Assembly (NCBI RefSeq): GCF_002964665.1
Contig: NZ_PQBZ01000042.1
Location: 248,001-312,000 of the forward strand
Reading direction: 5' to 3'
Source of the DNA: Pseudoalteromonas sp. T1lg23B
Lineage (GTDB): Bacteria > Pseudomonadota > Gammaproteobacteria > Enterobacterales > Alteromonadaceae
Length of the DNA stretch: 64,000 nt
Of this stretch, positions 22,828 through 31,967 are shown piece after piece. Numbering within the stretch: the stretch's first letter is position 1; each line of letters begins with the position of its first letter. The notes beneath the pieces are model-generated. The model was given only the letters and a program-made list of their open reading frames with translations, ran no database searches and had not been told where the DNA came from. The position numbers were made by a program, and so were the translations under genes.

Positions 22828-25800
22828 ATGAAAACTCTTTTGCGCAAAACTTCGCTGTCGCTTGCGATTGCAGCAAGTTTAGCTACCAGCGGTGCTGTAT
22901 TTGCTAATGACACGGCATCAAGCCTAAAAGGACAAGTCGTTGGTCCTCAGGGTAATCCAGCAGCTGGTACCAAAATCACCATTATTCACACCCCTTCTGG
23001 CTCAGTTAAAACAGCCGTAGTTAATGAAAGTGGTGTTTTTTCAGCAAAAGGCCTTCGTGTAGGTGGTCCTTACCAAATTATCGTAGACTCAGACAAGTTT
23101 GAAGATACGATGCTTGAAGACATTTACCTATCTCTTGGTAAAACCTATCCAGTTTCTGTGCAGTTGAAGTCACAGCAAGATATGGAACAAATTGTGGTAA
23201 CCGGTCGCCCAATTACAGCTCAGTCTGGCGGTACGGGCCCAGCAACACATTTCTCGTTAGCAGAATTACAAAGCAAACCAGCTATCAACCGCGATATTAA
23301 AGACATTGTTCGTACTGACCCTCGCATTTATGTAGACGAGAGTAACTCTGGTGCAATTCAGTGTGCCGGTGGTAACCCACGTTTCAACAGCTTAACTGTT
23401 GACGGTATGCGCATGAACGATAACTTTGGTTTGAACAGCAATGGTTACCCTACAGAGCGTATGCCATTTTCGTTTGACTCAATCGCTCAAGTAGCTGTAG
23501 AGCTTGCCCCATTTGATGTTCAGTACGGTGGTTTCACTTCTTGTAACATCAATGCTGTAACAAAGTCTGGTACAAACGAATTGACCGGTGGCGTATTCTT
23601 TGACTACACCAATGACTCTCTTTCTGGAGATCAAATCGACGGCGAGAAACAAAACATCGGTAATTACACCGAGAAACGCTACGGTTTCAACGTTGGCTTA
23701 CCACTCATTGAAGATTCATTATTCTTATTCACCAGCTATGAGAAATTAGAAGGGTCTGAAATCTTCGAATATACCCCATATGCTAACGGTAAAATCTCAA
23801 AAACTGATATCGATGAAATCGTAGCGATTACCAAAGATCTTTATGGCTACGATGCAGGCTCTATGATCCCAAGCATGCCTGTAGAAGACGAAAAGCTACT
23901 CGTTAAACTTGACTGGAACATCAACGACGATCACCGTGCAAGCTTTGTATATAACTACAACGATGGTTTTTCATTGTCACAGTCTGATTCAGGCTCAGAT
24001 AGATTGTCATTATCAAACCACTTCTATGAGCGTGGCGCCGAGTTACAATCATTTGTGACCTCTATTTACTCAGATTGGACTGATGTATTCACTACAGAAA
24101 TTCGTATCGGCTACTCTGAGCTTGATAACCGTCAAATCTCTTTAGACCGCGCTTCAGGTTTTGGTGAATTCCAAGTTAACGTTGATGGCGTGAATGTATA
24201 CCTAGGTCCAGATGATTCTCGTCAGGCTAACAAACTAAAATACGACAACCTGTCACTAAAATTTGCAGGTACTTACTACTTAGACGAGCATGAGCTGTAC
24301 TTTGGCTATGAGCGTGAAGAATTAGACGTATTCAACATGTTCGTGCAACACAATGAAGGTGAGCACCGCTTTGCTAGCATCGATGCTCTTCGTGAAGGTG
24401 TAGCACGTGTGTACTACGGTAATGCTTCTTCTCACAATCCAGCTGATGCTGCAGGTGAGTTCAAATACGCTTTAAACACATTGTATTTCCAGGACAAATT
24501 TGATCTTATCGAATACGATATGACCATCACAGCGGGCCTTCGTTATGATTGGTACACCAGTGACGATGTACCGGCTCACAACCCGAACTTTGAAGAACGT
24601 TTTGGCTTTTCAAATCAACAAAATCTAGATGGCGTTGACTTGCTACAGCCGCGTTTAGGCATCAACTGGGTGTATAACGATCAGTTAGAACTGCGCGGTG
24701 GTATTGGTCTGTATTCTGGCGGCAACCCGAACGTTTGGATCTCAAACAGCTACTCAAACGACGGTATTCGTAATATTCAAGAAAGTGCACGTGATGTTCA
24801 GTTACTCGGTCCGGATGCAGTTGCATTCGTAGATGGTGGTAAACCAGGCTATGCGATTCCACAGTCTCTATATGATGCAATCAGTACAGGTAGCGTTGAT
24901 GATAGCACTAACGTAACTGACCCTAATTTTGAAATTCCTTCAGAGTGGAAGTTCTCATTGGGTGCCACGTACATCACTGAATCTGACTATGTATTCACTG
25001 TTGATTACTTGTACACAGACAAACAAGACTCTGCAATCATCAAGAATATTACTCTTGCAACTGACGAAACTGCACCAGACGGTCGTCCAATTTATAATGA
25101 CTCACTACACTCACGTGAATCAGATTTAATGCTGACTAATGTAAAAGGTGATGATGGTTACAGCCATGTATTGTCATTCGGTATGAACAAGTCATTTGAC
25201 AATGGTATTGACCTTGCACTTTCTTATGCCTATTCAGTGTCACAAGATGTACACCCAATGGACAGCTCTGTTGCGTTCTCTAACTTCCATAGAATCGCAG
25301 CGTATGATCCACAAAACCCAGGTGTATCTAGATCTGACTACGAAGTGCCTCACCGTGCGACTATGTCGTTATCGTACAGTCATGAGTTATTTGACGGCCT
25401 AGACACTAAGTTCAGTCTATTTGGTCAAGCAAGCGTAACAAACCCTTACTCGTACACGTTTGAAGGCCAACGTTCTAGCATGTTCGGTTATGCAGACGAC
25501 AACCGCGACTTGTTATACGTACCAAATGCTGAGGACGGACACGTTGTATATGGCGAAGAGTTCGACAAAGCAGGTTTTGACGCTTGGGTTGAACGTGAGG
25601 GCTTGAAACGCGGCTATATTCAAGGTCGTAACTCACAAGAAGGTGAATGGTGGGTAACCTTTGACCTTAAAGTTGAGCAAGAGTTTGGTGGCTTTGCCGA
25701 AGGTCATAAAGGTTCAGCATTCTTTGTGATTAAAAACGTAGGTAACCTACTGAACGATGATTGGGGTACGTTAAAAACTGGTAGCTCAATGCAAAACGCT

Positions 25801-25926
25801 GTTACCGCGTCAATCAATGACAATGGCCAGTATGTATTTGAAAAGTTCAATAACCCATCAGGTACAGACTTTGAAATAAAGCCATCGTTATACGAAATTC
25901 GCTTTGGTGTTAAATATAACTTCTAA
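22828..25926 (+). CDS. TonB-dependent receptor, Oar-like, with an N-terminal carboxypeptidase-regulatory domain
   Basis: This 1032-residue outer-membrane receptor has a signal peptide to about Ala 26. A carboxypeptidase-regulatory-like domain follows (about 30-112; SSLKGQVVGPQGNPAAGTKI, GVFSAKGLRVGGPYQIIVDS), then a plug with the TonB-box-like EQIVVTGRP at 120-128, then a 22-strand-type barrel that ends in FGVKYNF with terminal Phe. The plug carries Cys 179 and Cys 239 where the paralogue downstream has no Cys, suggesting a disulfide. It sits 38 nt after the nuclease gene and shares the leader ACGGGAAACAA ahead of its ATG with the second receptor. The substrate is unknown; peptides or nucleic-acid fragments are possible by context. 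Confidence 0.93.
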   Translation: MKTLLRKTSLSLAIAASLATSGAVFANDTASSLKGQVVGPQGNPAAGTKITIIHTPSGSVKTAVVNESGVFSAKGLRVGGPYQIIVDSDKFEDTMLEDIYLSLGKTYPVSVQLKSQQDMEQIVVTGRPITAQSGGTGPATHFSLAELQSKPAINRDIKDIVRTDPRIYVDESNSGAIQCAGGNPRFNSLTVDGMRMNDNFGLNSNGYPTERMPFSFDSIAQVAVELAPFDVQYGGFTSCNINAVTKSGTNELTGGVFFDYTNDSLSGDQIDGEKQNIGNYTEKRYGFNVGLPLIEDSLFLFTSYEKLEGSEIFEYTPYANGKISKTDIDEIVAITKDLYGYDAGSMIPSMPVEDEKLLVKLDWNINDDHRASFVYNYNDGFSLSQSDSGSDRLSLSNHFYERGAELQSFVTSIYSDWTDVFTTEIRIGYSELDNRQISLDRASGFGEFQVNVDGVNVYLGPDDSRQANKLKYDNLSLKFAGTYYLDEHELYFGYEREELDVFNMFVQHNEGEHRFASIDALREGVARVYYGNASSHNPADAAGEFKYALNTLYFQDKFDLIEYDMTITAGLRYDWYTSDDVPAHNPNFEERFGFSNQQNLDGVDLLQPRLGINWVYNDQLELRGGIGLYSGGNPNVWISNSYSNDGIRNIQESARDVQLLGPDAVAFVDGGKPGYAIPQSLYDAISTGSVDDSTNVTDPNFEIPSEWKFSLGATYITESDYVFTVDYLYTDKQDSAIIKNITLATDETAPDGRPIYNDSLHSRESDLMLTNVKGDDGYSHVLSFGMNKSFDNGIDLALSYAYSVSQDVHPMDSSVAFSNFHRIAAYDPQNPGVSRSDYEVPHRATMSLSYSHELFDGLDTKFSLFGQASVTNPYSYTFEGQRSSMFGYADDNRDLLYVPNAEDGHVVYGEEFDKAGFDAWVEREGLKRGYIQGRNSQEGEWWVTFDLKVEQEFGGFAEGHKGSAFFVIKNVGNLLNDDWGTLKTGSSMQNAVTASINDNGQYVFEKFNNPSGTDFEIKPSLYEIRFGVKYNF

Positions 25927-25968
25927 GCAGTAAATTCTATCGATTGAGCTTTTAATACACGAATCAAG

Positions 25969-26004
25969 CACGGTTAGCCTCCTCAAAGGAGCTAATCGTG
26001 TTTT
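25969..26004 (+). terminator. Terminator after the first TonB-dependent receptor
   Basis: CACGGTTAGC (25969-25978) pairs with GCTAATCGTG (25991-26000) with one G-U pair. An inner CTCC/GGAG extends the stem. TTTTG follows. It lies about 40 nt past the stop, in the 208-nt spacer before the next receptor gene. Confidence 0.85.
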
Positions 26005-26134
26005 GTTGTGGTTAATTAGCAGTAATTGATGGGTACAATAGTTTTACGGCTAAATATTTGTTTGTTCAGGGACGCATCGATTTAGCTTTTATTAATTGAA
26101 ATCAACATAACCTAAACACACGGGAAACAACACA

Positions 26135-29100
26135 ATGAAAAACGTTCGCTTAACTAGAGTGGCAGGCGCTTTAGCATTAGCTCTTGGCGTATCAGCAAGC
26201 GCATTCGCTTCTGACACTTCATCAGCAATGCGTGGTAAAATCACTACTCCTACTGGTGATGCAGCCGCTAACGTTAAAGTTACTGTTATTCACGAACCAA
26301 CAGGCACTGTAAGTACTTTTACTACTAACGAATCTGGTGCGTTTATCGCAAAAGGTCTTCGTGTAGGTGGTCCTTACCGCGTCGTAATTGATTCAGACAA
26401 GTATTCTGACGCTCAGCTAGATAACATCTTCCTAGAGCTAGGCGACACGCACCGTATCGTTAACCAGTTAGAGCCACTACAACAAGTAGAAAAAATTGAA
26501 GTGACTGGTTATAAAATCGTACAACAAGCTGGCGGTTCAAACAGCGTATTTGGTGCAGATACCATTGAAAATGCACCAAGCTTTAATAACGACATTAAAG
26601 ATGTAGCGCGTATCAACCCACTAGCAAGCATTAACGGTGATGGCGAATTAACGATTGCAGGTAACAACCCACGTAGTAACAGCCTAACAGTTGATGGCAT
26701 CGGCCAAAATGATGACTTTGGTCTTGCAAAAGGTGGATACCCGACTGTTCAGCCTCCTGTAGCACTTGATGCGATTGAGCAAATTTCAGTTGACGCTTCA
26801 CCTTTCTCAGCTAAAAAAGGTAACTTCGGCGGTGGTACAATCAACGCTGTTACTAAGTCAGGTTCTAACGAGTACTCTTTCACAGGTTTTTATGAGCACA
26901 GCTCACCAAGCCTTGGTGGTAAAGTTGACAACATCACACAAAATGTTGATGGCCGTGATTCAGTATTAGATGAAGACGGACACAGAACCTACGACTCTAA
27001 GAAAGTAAAAACTGAAGTCACTGAAAAGCGCTTAGGTTTCAGTACCGGTGGCGCAATCGTCAAAGACGAGCTTTTCTACTTCGTTAACTACAACGCATGG
27101 AGAAAAGAAAAGGAGCTAGGTTATGGTTTTGCAGGCTCAGGTGCAGAAAAAGAGTTTGTCGCTAGCCAAGCTGACTACGACCAATTCATTACCACTTTGA
27201 ATGACGTTTACGGCATTCAAGACACGGTTGGTGGCAATCCAGATGACAGCAGTGATAGTATCCTTATAAAGCTAAGCTGGAACATCAACGATGCACACCG
27301 TGCTGATTTTACTTATCAGTGGCAAAATGAAGAAGAAGTCAGAGATTTCCAAGAAGACGACAATGAAACTGTGCAAATGCAGTCTAGTCTTTACACAATG
27401 ACTTATAAGTTCAACAACTTTGCAACGAAGATTTACTCTGATTGGTCTGATGACTTCACCACTGAATTTGGCATTGCGTACAAAGATGTAAGCAATGTTA
27501 GTCATACAAATTCTGACTTGGGTCAAATCAACGTCTATTTAGATGGTGGTCGTGGTGCTGGTTTTGAGTTTGGTGCAACAGAATACCGCCACAACAACGT
27601 TGGTGAAACTGAAACATTAGAGTTGACGTTTGATGCGACTTACCTGCTTGGTGAGCACGAAATAGGTTTTGGTGCTCAGTATAAAGACTTACGTCTTTAC
27701 AACCTATTTGCAGAGAACTCTCGTGGTTCTTGGACATTTGGCAGCTTAGAAGATTTCGCAAATAAGAAACTACACATTAGCAGAGATGATTATCGATTCA
27801 GCTATGGTAATGCGTACACCAACGATGCCAACGATATGGCGTATGACTCAACACGCAACCAATTTGCACTTTACGTTGAAGACAAGTTCTACCCAACTGA
27901 TGATTTAGAAGTAACAGCAGGTCTTCGTTATGAGCGTTTATCTTCAAGCGATGAAGCTCAGCTAAACGAAAACTTCCTAAGCACTTATGGTTACTCAAAC
28001 ACAGAAAACCTTGATGGTTTGGACATCATCTTGCCACGTGTTGGATTTAAGTACTACGCTACAGAGTCATTAACTATTAATGGTGGTATTGGTCGTTTCC
28101 AAGGCGGTATTCCTAACGTTTGGTATAACGCACCATTCCAAAACGATGGTATTACTTATGTAACTGCACCACAAAATGCAATCAACGATTACTTTGCCGG
28201 TGTTGAGCAAGTAGATATCACTCGTGTGCCAGATGAAATAAAGGGCTCATTGGTAAAAGGTGCTGGTAGCACAAACTACACAGATCCGAACTTCGAATTA
28301 CCTTCAAGCGTTCGTGCACAAGTAGGTTTTGAGTATGATTTCGACTCAGAACTACTAGGCGATGGCTACAAATGGACAGCTGAACTTGCTTATCACAAGA
28401 AAGAGAACGAAGCGGTATGGCGCAACACGGCAATCACACCAGTGGGCACATCTGCAACGGGTCGTGTTATCTATGAAAGCATCTATGAAGGTGACTTAAA
28501 AGATAACTTCGACATCATGATGACTAACTCAAAAGAGAATGGTCGCTCAGTTATCTTTAGTACGTCACTTGCTAAAGAGTTTGAAAATGGTTTATACGTT
28601 TCAGCAAGCTATACACATCAGGACGTTGAAGATGTAAACCCAGGAAGCTCATCACGTGCACAAAGTAACTACCAGTACGCGACTGTACACAGCCGTAACG
28701 TAGATTTAGTAGGCCGTGGTCACTATGAAGTTGAGCACAACTTCAAGCTTACTATGAGCTACAACACTGAGTTCTTCGACGGTTATGCATCTAAGTTCAA
28801 CGTATTCTTTGAGCGCCGTTCAGGTCGTCCATTTAGCTATACAATGGGCTCATACCGTGATGGTGATTTAGGTGATACTCGTGACTTTAACAGCACATCT
28901 GCTTATTTAGCATACATCCCAACAGGTGCTGATGATGCCAATGTAAACTGGGAAGAGTCAGGCTTATCTTGGGACCAGCTAGAGACGCTGCTAAACCGTG
29001 CGGGTATTTCTGAGCGTGGCCAGTTACTTGACCGTAACACTGGTACACAGCCTTGGGTTACTACTATGGATGTCAGCTTCAAGCAAGAAATTCCTGGCTT

Positions 29101-29347
29101 CTACAAAGATCATAAAGGTGAGTTCTACGTCATGATTGAGAACTTCGCTAACCTGCTGAACAGCGACTGGGGTGTAGAGAAGAAGTTGAAGTTCTCTGAC
29201 CAAGCTGTTTATGACTTCGGTGGCCTAGACGATGACGGTAAACTTATCATCGAACCTCGTTACAAAGGCGCAGATGTTCGTAACTACACTGAAATCAGTG
29301 AAGCATCAGCGTGGAGAGCGAAAATCGGTATTCGTTACACGTTCTAA
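26135..29347 (+). CDS. TonB-dependent receptor, Oar-like, second paralogue
   Basis: This 1070-residue receptor is clearly paralogous to the one upstream. It has a signal peptide to about Ala 25 and the same regulatory-like domain (AMRGKITTPTGDAAANVKVT, GAFIAKGLRVGGPYRVVIDS). Its plug begins with VEKIEVTGYKIV and continues with AGNNPRSNSLTVDGIGQNDD and FGGGTINAVTKSGSNEY. The barrel ends in AKIGIRYTF. It has its own terminator-separated unit and an ACGGGAAACAACACA leader before the ATG. Amino-acid similarity to the first copy is strong in the first 110 residues and in the plug and last strands, and weaker in the barrel loops, as expected for divergence in ligand. Confidence 0.93.
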   Translation: MKNVRLTRVAGALALALGVSASAFASDTSSAMRGKITTPTGDAAANVKVTVIHEPTGTVSTFTTNESGAFIAKGLRVGGPYRVVIDSDKYSDAQLDNIFLELGDTHRIVNQLEPLQQVEKIEVTGYKIVQQAGGSNSVFGADTIENAPSFNNDIKDVARINPLASINGDGELTIAGNNPRSNSLTVDGIGQNDDFGLAKGGYPTVQPPVALDAIEQISVDASPFSAKKGNFGGGTINAVTKSGSNEYSFTGFYEHSSPSLGGKVDNITQNVDGRDSVLDEDGHRTYDSKKVKTEVTEKRLGFSTGGAIVKDELFYFVNYNAWRKEKELGYGFAGSGAEKEFVASQADYDQFITTLNDVYGIQDTVGGNPDDSSDSILIKLSWNINDAHRADFTYQWQNEEEVRDFQEDDNETVQMQSSLYTMTYKFNNFATKIYSDWSDDFTTEFGIAYKDVSNVSHTNSDLGQINVYLDGGRGAGFEFGATEYRHNNVGETETLELTFDATYLLGEHEIGFGAQYKDLRLYNLFAENSRGSWTFGSLEDFANKKLHISRDDYRFSYGNAYTNDANDMAYDSTRNQFALYVEDKFYPTDDLEVTAGLRYERLSSSDEAQLNENFLSTYGYSNTENLDGLDIILPRVGFKYYATESLTINGGIGRFQGGIPNVWYNAPFQNDGITYVTAPQNAINDYFAGVEQVDITRVPDEIKGSLVKGAGSTNYTDPNFELPSSVRAQVGFEYDFDSELLGDGYKWTAELAYHKKENEAVWRNTAITPVGTSATGRVIYESIYEGDLKDNFDIMMTNSKENGRSVIFSTSLAKEFENGLYVSASYTHQDVEDVNPGSSSRAQSNYQYATVHSRNVDLVGRGHYEVEHNFKLTMSYNTEFFDGYASKFNVFFERRSGRPFSYTMGSYRDGDLGDTRDFNSTSAYLAYIPTGADDANVNWEESGLSWDQLETLLNRAGISERGQLLDRNTGTQPWVTTMDVSFKQEIPGFYKDHKGEFYVMIENFANLLNSDWGVEKKLKFSDQAVYDFGGLDDDGKLIIEPRYKGADVRNYTEISEASAWRAKIGIRYTF

Positions 29348-29373
29348 TCTCACTTTGATTAGCGCATAAATTT

Positions 29374-29402
29374 AAAAGGCCAACATAATGTTGGCCTTTT
29401 TA
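29374..29402 (+). terminator. Terminator after the second TonB-dependent receptor
   Basis: An 11-bp perfect stem AAAAGGCCAAC (29374-29384) / GTTGGCCTTTT (29390-29400) has an ATAAT loop and a TTTTTATT tail, 27 nt after the stop. Confidence 0.92.
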
Positions 29403-29473
29403 TTGGACTCAGCTTCTATCTAGCGCTTCTAACTATAAGTTCGTCGTCATTAATAATGCCAAAAGGACATCGC

Positions 29474-29911
29474 ATGAACTATTATGCAAATAAGATTACC
29501 TATATTTGTTTATTGTTTTCTTTAGTATTTATCATAGCGTTCGATTTAATTCTGACGTCGTTTATTGGCAGCGGTATTAATTATCAAGATTCATCTGAAT
29601 TGCTCACGATCAGTATGCCATTTTTGTTTAACTGCGCTGGAGCTTTGTGTTTAGCGATGTTTTTGGCTGGGAGTTTGAAAGCTTCTAAGCGGCGCTACCG
29701 ACAATATACAAATTGCTGCTCAATGAGCATTGTGGTTTATTCGGTTGTTGTATCAACTATTTTTGTTTTTGGATTAAGAGACAAAATTACTGGGTTTTCT
29801 CTAGATGGGTTTTGGTATGACTACGCTCCTTTCAGCAGTTTATATTTAAACTTCTTGTTCGTCATTTTATTGTATTGGGTATTTAGATTTAGCGCGCCCA
29901 GTGAGAAATAA
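29474..29911 (+). CDS. Four-helix membrane protein, unknown
   Basis: This 145-residue protein has four predicted transmembrane helices (about 10-32, 48-68, 83-103 and 122-140). It has a basic loop ASKRRYRQ after helix 2 and a short FSAPSEK tail. I prefer ATG 29474, which has AAGGA at 6 nt, over the ATG at 29456. No family was recognised. It stands alone between the receptor terminator and the MarR gene. Confidence 0.6.
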   Translation: MNYYANKITYICLLFSLVFIIAFDLILTSFIGSGINYQDSSELLTISMPFLFNCAGALCLAMFLAGSLKASKRRYRQYTNCCSMSIVVYSVVVSTIFVFGLRDKITGFSLDGFWYDYAPFSSLYLNFLFVILLYWVFRFSAPSEK

Positions 29912-29944
29912 GCCATCACTCACAGTGATCTGATTAAGGCTCTA

Positions 29945-29967
29945 GGGCTGGTGTTATACATCAGCCC
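29945..29967. terminator. Hairpin between the four-helix protein and the MarR gene
   Basis: GGGCTGGTG (29945-29953) pairs with CATCAGCCC (29959-29967) with one G-U pair and a TTATA loop. It lies between convergent genes. Flanking T-tracts are weak, so termination is only likely, not certain. Confidence 0.5.
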
Positions 29968-30038
29968 AATACAACCTTAAATTGATTTACTTCTCACTTA
30001 TGCCCTTTTTACTAATTTTAATGACACAGTAACTGAGC

Positions 30039-30473
30039 TTATTGCTTATCAACTTGCTGCTCTATCTTATCCATAACATGTCGTAACACCTGCTTTTCAT
30101 TGTCAGATAGCTCAACTAATAACCCCTGCTCCCACTCAAGGGCTTTAGGCGACAGTTCAGCGTAAAGTACATCACCCATGTGCGTCAAACTCAGCAACTT
30201 AGCACGCTTATCGTTGGGGTCTGCACAAAGCTCAATAAGTTGTTTATCCGTTAGCTGCTTAACGGCTCGCGACATGGTTGACTTATCAATCTCAGCCAAG
30301 TCACATAATTGCTTTGCAGAGCACTGCTTTTGCTGCGCCAAGTGCGCAATCACGCGCCACTGCGGTACAGTTAACCCAGCCTGCTCAAAGTAAACTTCTG
30401 AAAAAGCAGCACTGACTTTATTTGCCAACTTCACCAGTCTATAAGGTAAAAATTCGTCTATTTTTAGTGACAT
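30039..30473 (-). CDS. MarR-family transcriptional regulator, divergent from hmgA
   Basis: This 144-residue winged-helix regulator has the standard MarR layout: a helical dimerisation N-terminus, the WRVIAHLAQQKQCSAKQLCD helix, recognition helix DKSTMSRAVKQL and wing ADPNDKRAKLLSLTHMG with the conserved DKR. ATG 30473 is chosen; the frame extends to a TTG at 30482. It is divergent from the homogentisate operon, with a perfect palindrome between the two starts, so it most likely controls hmgA-maiA in response to a tyrosine-catabolite. Which intermediate it senses cannot be told from sequence. Confidence 0.88.
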   Translation of the reverse strand: MSLKIDEFLPYRLVKLANKVSAAFSEVYFEQAGLTVPQWRVIAHLAQQKQCSAKQLCDLAEIDKSTMSRAVKQLTDKQLIELCADPNDKRAKLLSLTHMGDVLYAELSPKALEWEQGLLVELSDNEKQVLRHVMDKIEQQVDKQ

Positions 30474-30550
30474 CTCACTCAACTCTTAGCCATACGCCCA
30501 TACACGCGTAAACAATTATATACAAAAGGATCATTGAAAGACACTTGATA

Positions 30551-30570
30551 ATACTCTCACATGAGAGTAT
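30551..30570. promoter_or_regulatory. Palindromic operator in the MarR/hmgA intergenic region
   Basis: ATACTCTCA (30551-30559) and TGAGAGTAT (30562-30570) are perfect 9-bp inverted repeats around CA. The size and spacing suit a MarR dimer. It sits 32 nt ahead of the hmgA ATG and about 78 nt ahead of the regulator ATG, so binding could repress both directions. Confidence 0.75.
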
Positions 30571-30601
30571 CTTAGACACATCTACTAAGGAGTCAAAGAC
30601 T

Positions 30602-31897
30602 ATGAGCAACGAATTTCAATATCTAACAGGCTTTGGTAATGAGTTTGAAACCGAAGCATTACCTGGCGCTTTGCCAATTGGCCAGTTTTCTCCACAAAAA
30701 GTAAAATATGACCTATACGCGGAGCAATACAACACCACAGCTTTTACAGCGCCGCGTGCAGACAACCGCAGAAACTGGTTCTACCGTATTCGTCCATCTG
30801 TAGTACAAGGCGACTATCAGGCTATGGATAACGGCTTAGTGCGTACTGCGCCTATCACAGAAGTCCCTACGCCACCAACTATGCTACGTTGGAACCCAAT
30901 TGAAATTCCAGCTGAAAAAACCGACTTCATTGATGGTTTAGTCACCATGGCCGCCAACGGCAGTGCCAATGGTCAATCAGGTATTGGTATTCACGTTTAC
31001 GTGGCGAATGCATCAATGGAAGGCCGCTACTTCTATAACGCTGATGGCGAGTTATTGTTTGTACCTCAACAGGGTGAGCTCGTGTTACACACTGAATGCG
31101 GTAAATTAGCTCTTCGCCCTGGTGAAATTGCTGTTATTCCGCGTGGTATTAAATTCTCAGTTGAACTTATTAGCGATCAAGTACGTGGTTATATCTGTGA
31201 AAACTACGGTCATCCGCTTATTCTTCCTGAACGTGGCCCTGTAGGTGCAAACGGTTATACCAACGAGCGTGACTTCCAATACCCTGTCGCAGCGTTTGAA
31301 GATAAAGAAGGTGATTTTGAGCTGGTTGCTAAGTTTAACGGTAACCTATTCCGTTGTGATATCAGCCATTCACCTCTGGATGTAGTAGCTTGGACGGGTA
31401 ACAGTGCGCCGTACAAATATGACTTAGCCCGTTTCAACGTAATGAACACCGTAAGCTTTGACCACCCAGACCCGTCAATCTTTACCGTACTTACTTCACC
31501 GTCAGGTACTGCTGGTGTAGCAAACGTTGATTTTGTGATTTTCCCACCACGCTGGATGGTGGCAGAGAACACCTTCCGCCCGCCTTATTACCACCGTAAT
31601 ATTATGAGTGAGTTTATGGGCTTGATTGAAGGCGTGTACGACGCAAAAGAACATGGCTTTGTACCAGGTGGCATGAGCTTACATAATTGTATGTCTCCTC
31701 ATGGTCCTGAAGCTGACGTATTTGAAAAAGCATCAAACGCCGAGTTAGAGCCTCAACGCTACGAAAATACACTCGCGTTTATGTTTGAATCTCGCTACGT
31801 TATTTCTCCAACTAAGTATGCCCTTGAAGGTAAAGAGCGTCAGCCAAATTACCTAGATTGTTGGAAAGGTATTAAAAAATACTACAAAGGCGCGTAA
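30602..31897 (+). CDS. hmgA: Homogentisate 1,2-dioxygenase
   Basis: This 431-residue non-haem Fe(II) enzyme opens the homogentisate ring to maleylacetoacetate in tyrosine and phenylalanine degradation. The N-terminus YLTGFGNEFETEALPGALPI is diagnostic. Further blocks are RADNRRNWFYRIRPSV, AVIPRGIKFSVEL, NYGHPLILPERGPVGANGYT, the iron-binding PPYYHRNIMSEFMGLIEG (His and Glu ligands) and SLHNCMSPHGPEADVFEKA (the last His). Start ATG 30602 has AAGGAG at 9 nt; the earlier in-frame codons run through the operator. It heads a unit with maiA under the divergent MarR. Confidence 0.98.
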   Translation: MSNEFQYLTGFGNEFETEALPGALPIGQFSPQKVKYDLYAEQYNTTAFTAPRADNRRNWFYRIRPSVVQGDYQAMDNGLVRTAPITEVPTPPTMLRWNPIEIPAEKTDFIDGLVTMAANGSANGQSGIGIHVYVANASMEGRYFYNADGELLFVPQQGELVLHTECGKLALRPGEIAVIPRGIKFSVELISDQVRGYICENYGHPLILPERGPVGANGYTNERDFQYPVAAFEDKEGDFELVAKFNGNLFRCDISHSPLDVVAWTGNSAPYKYDLARFNVMNTVSFDHPDPSIFTVLTSPSGTAGVANVDFVIFPPRWMVAENTFRPPYYHRNIMSEFMGLIEGVYDAKEHGFVPGGMSLHNCMSPHGPEADVFEKASNAELEPQRYENTLAFMFESRYVISPTKYALEGKERQPNYLDCWKGIKKYYKGA

Positions 31898-31921
31898 GCT
31901 AAGCTTAATGCTCTATTTCAT

Positions 31922-31944
31922 AAGGCACTCACAATGAGTGCCTT
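31922..31944 (+). terminator. Attenuator/terminator between hmgA and maiA
   Basis: AAGGCACTCA (31922-31931) pairs perfectly with TGAGTGCCTT (31935-31944) with a 3-nt loop and a TTGT tail. It lies 24 nt ahead of maiA, so it may reduce rather than stop transcription into maiA. Confidence 0.7.
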
Positions 31945-31967
31945 TTGTCGTGATTAAGGAACAACTA

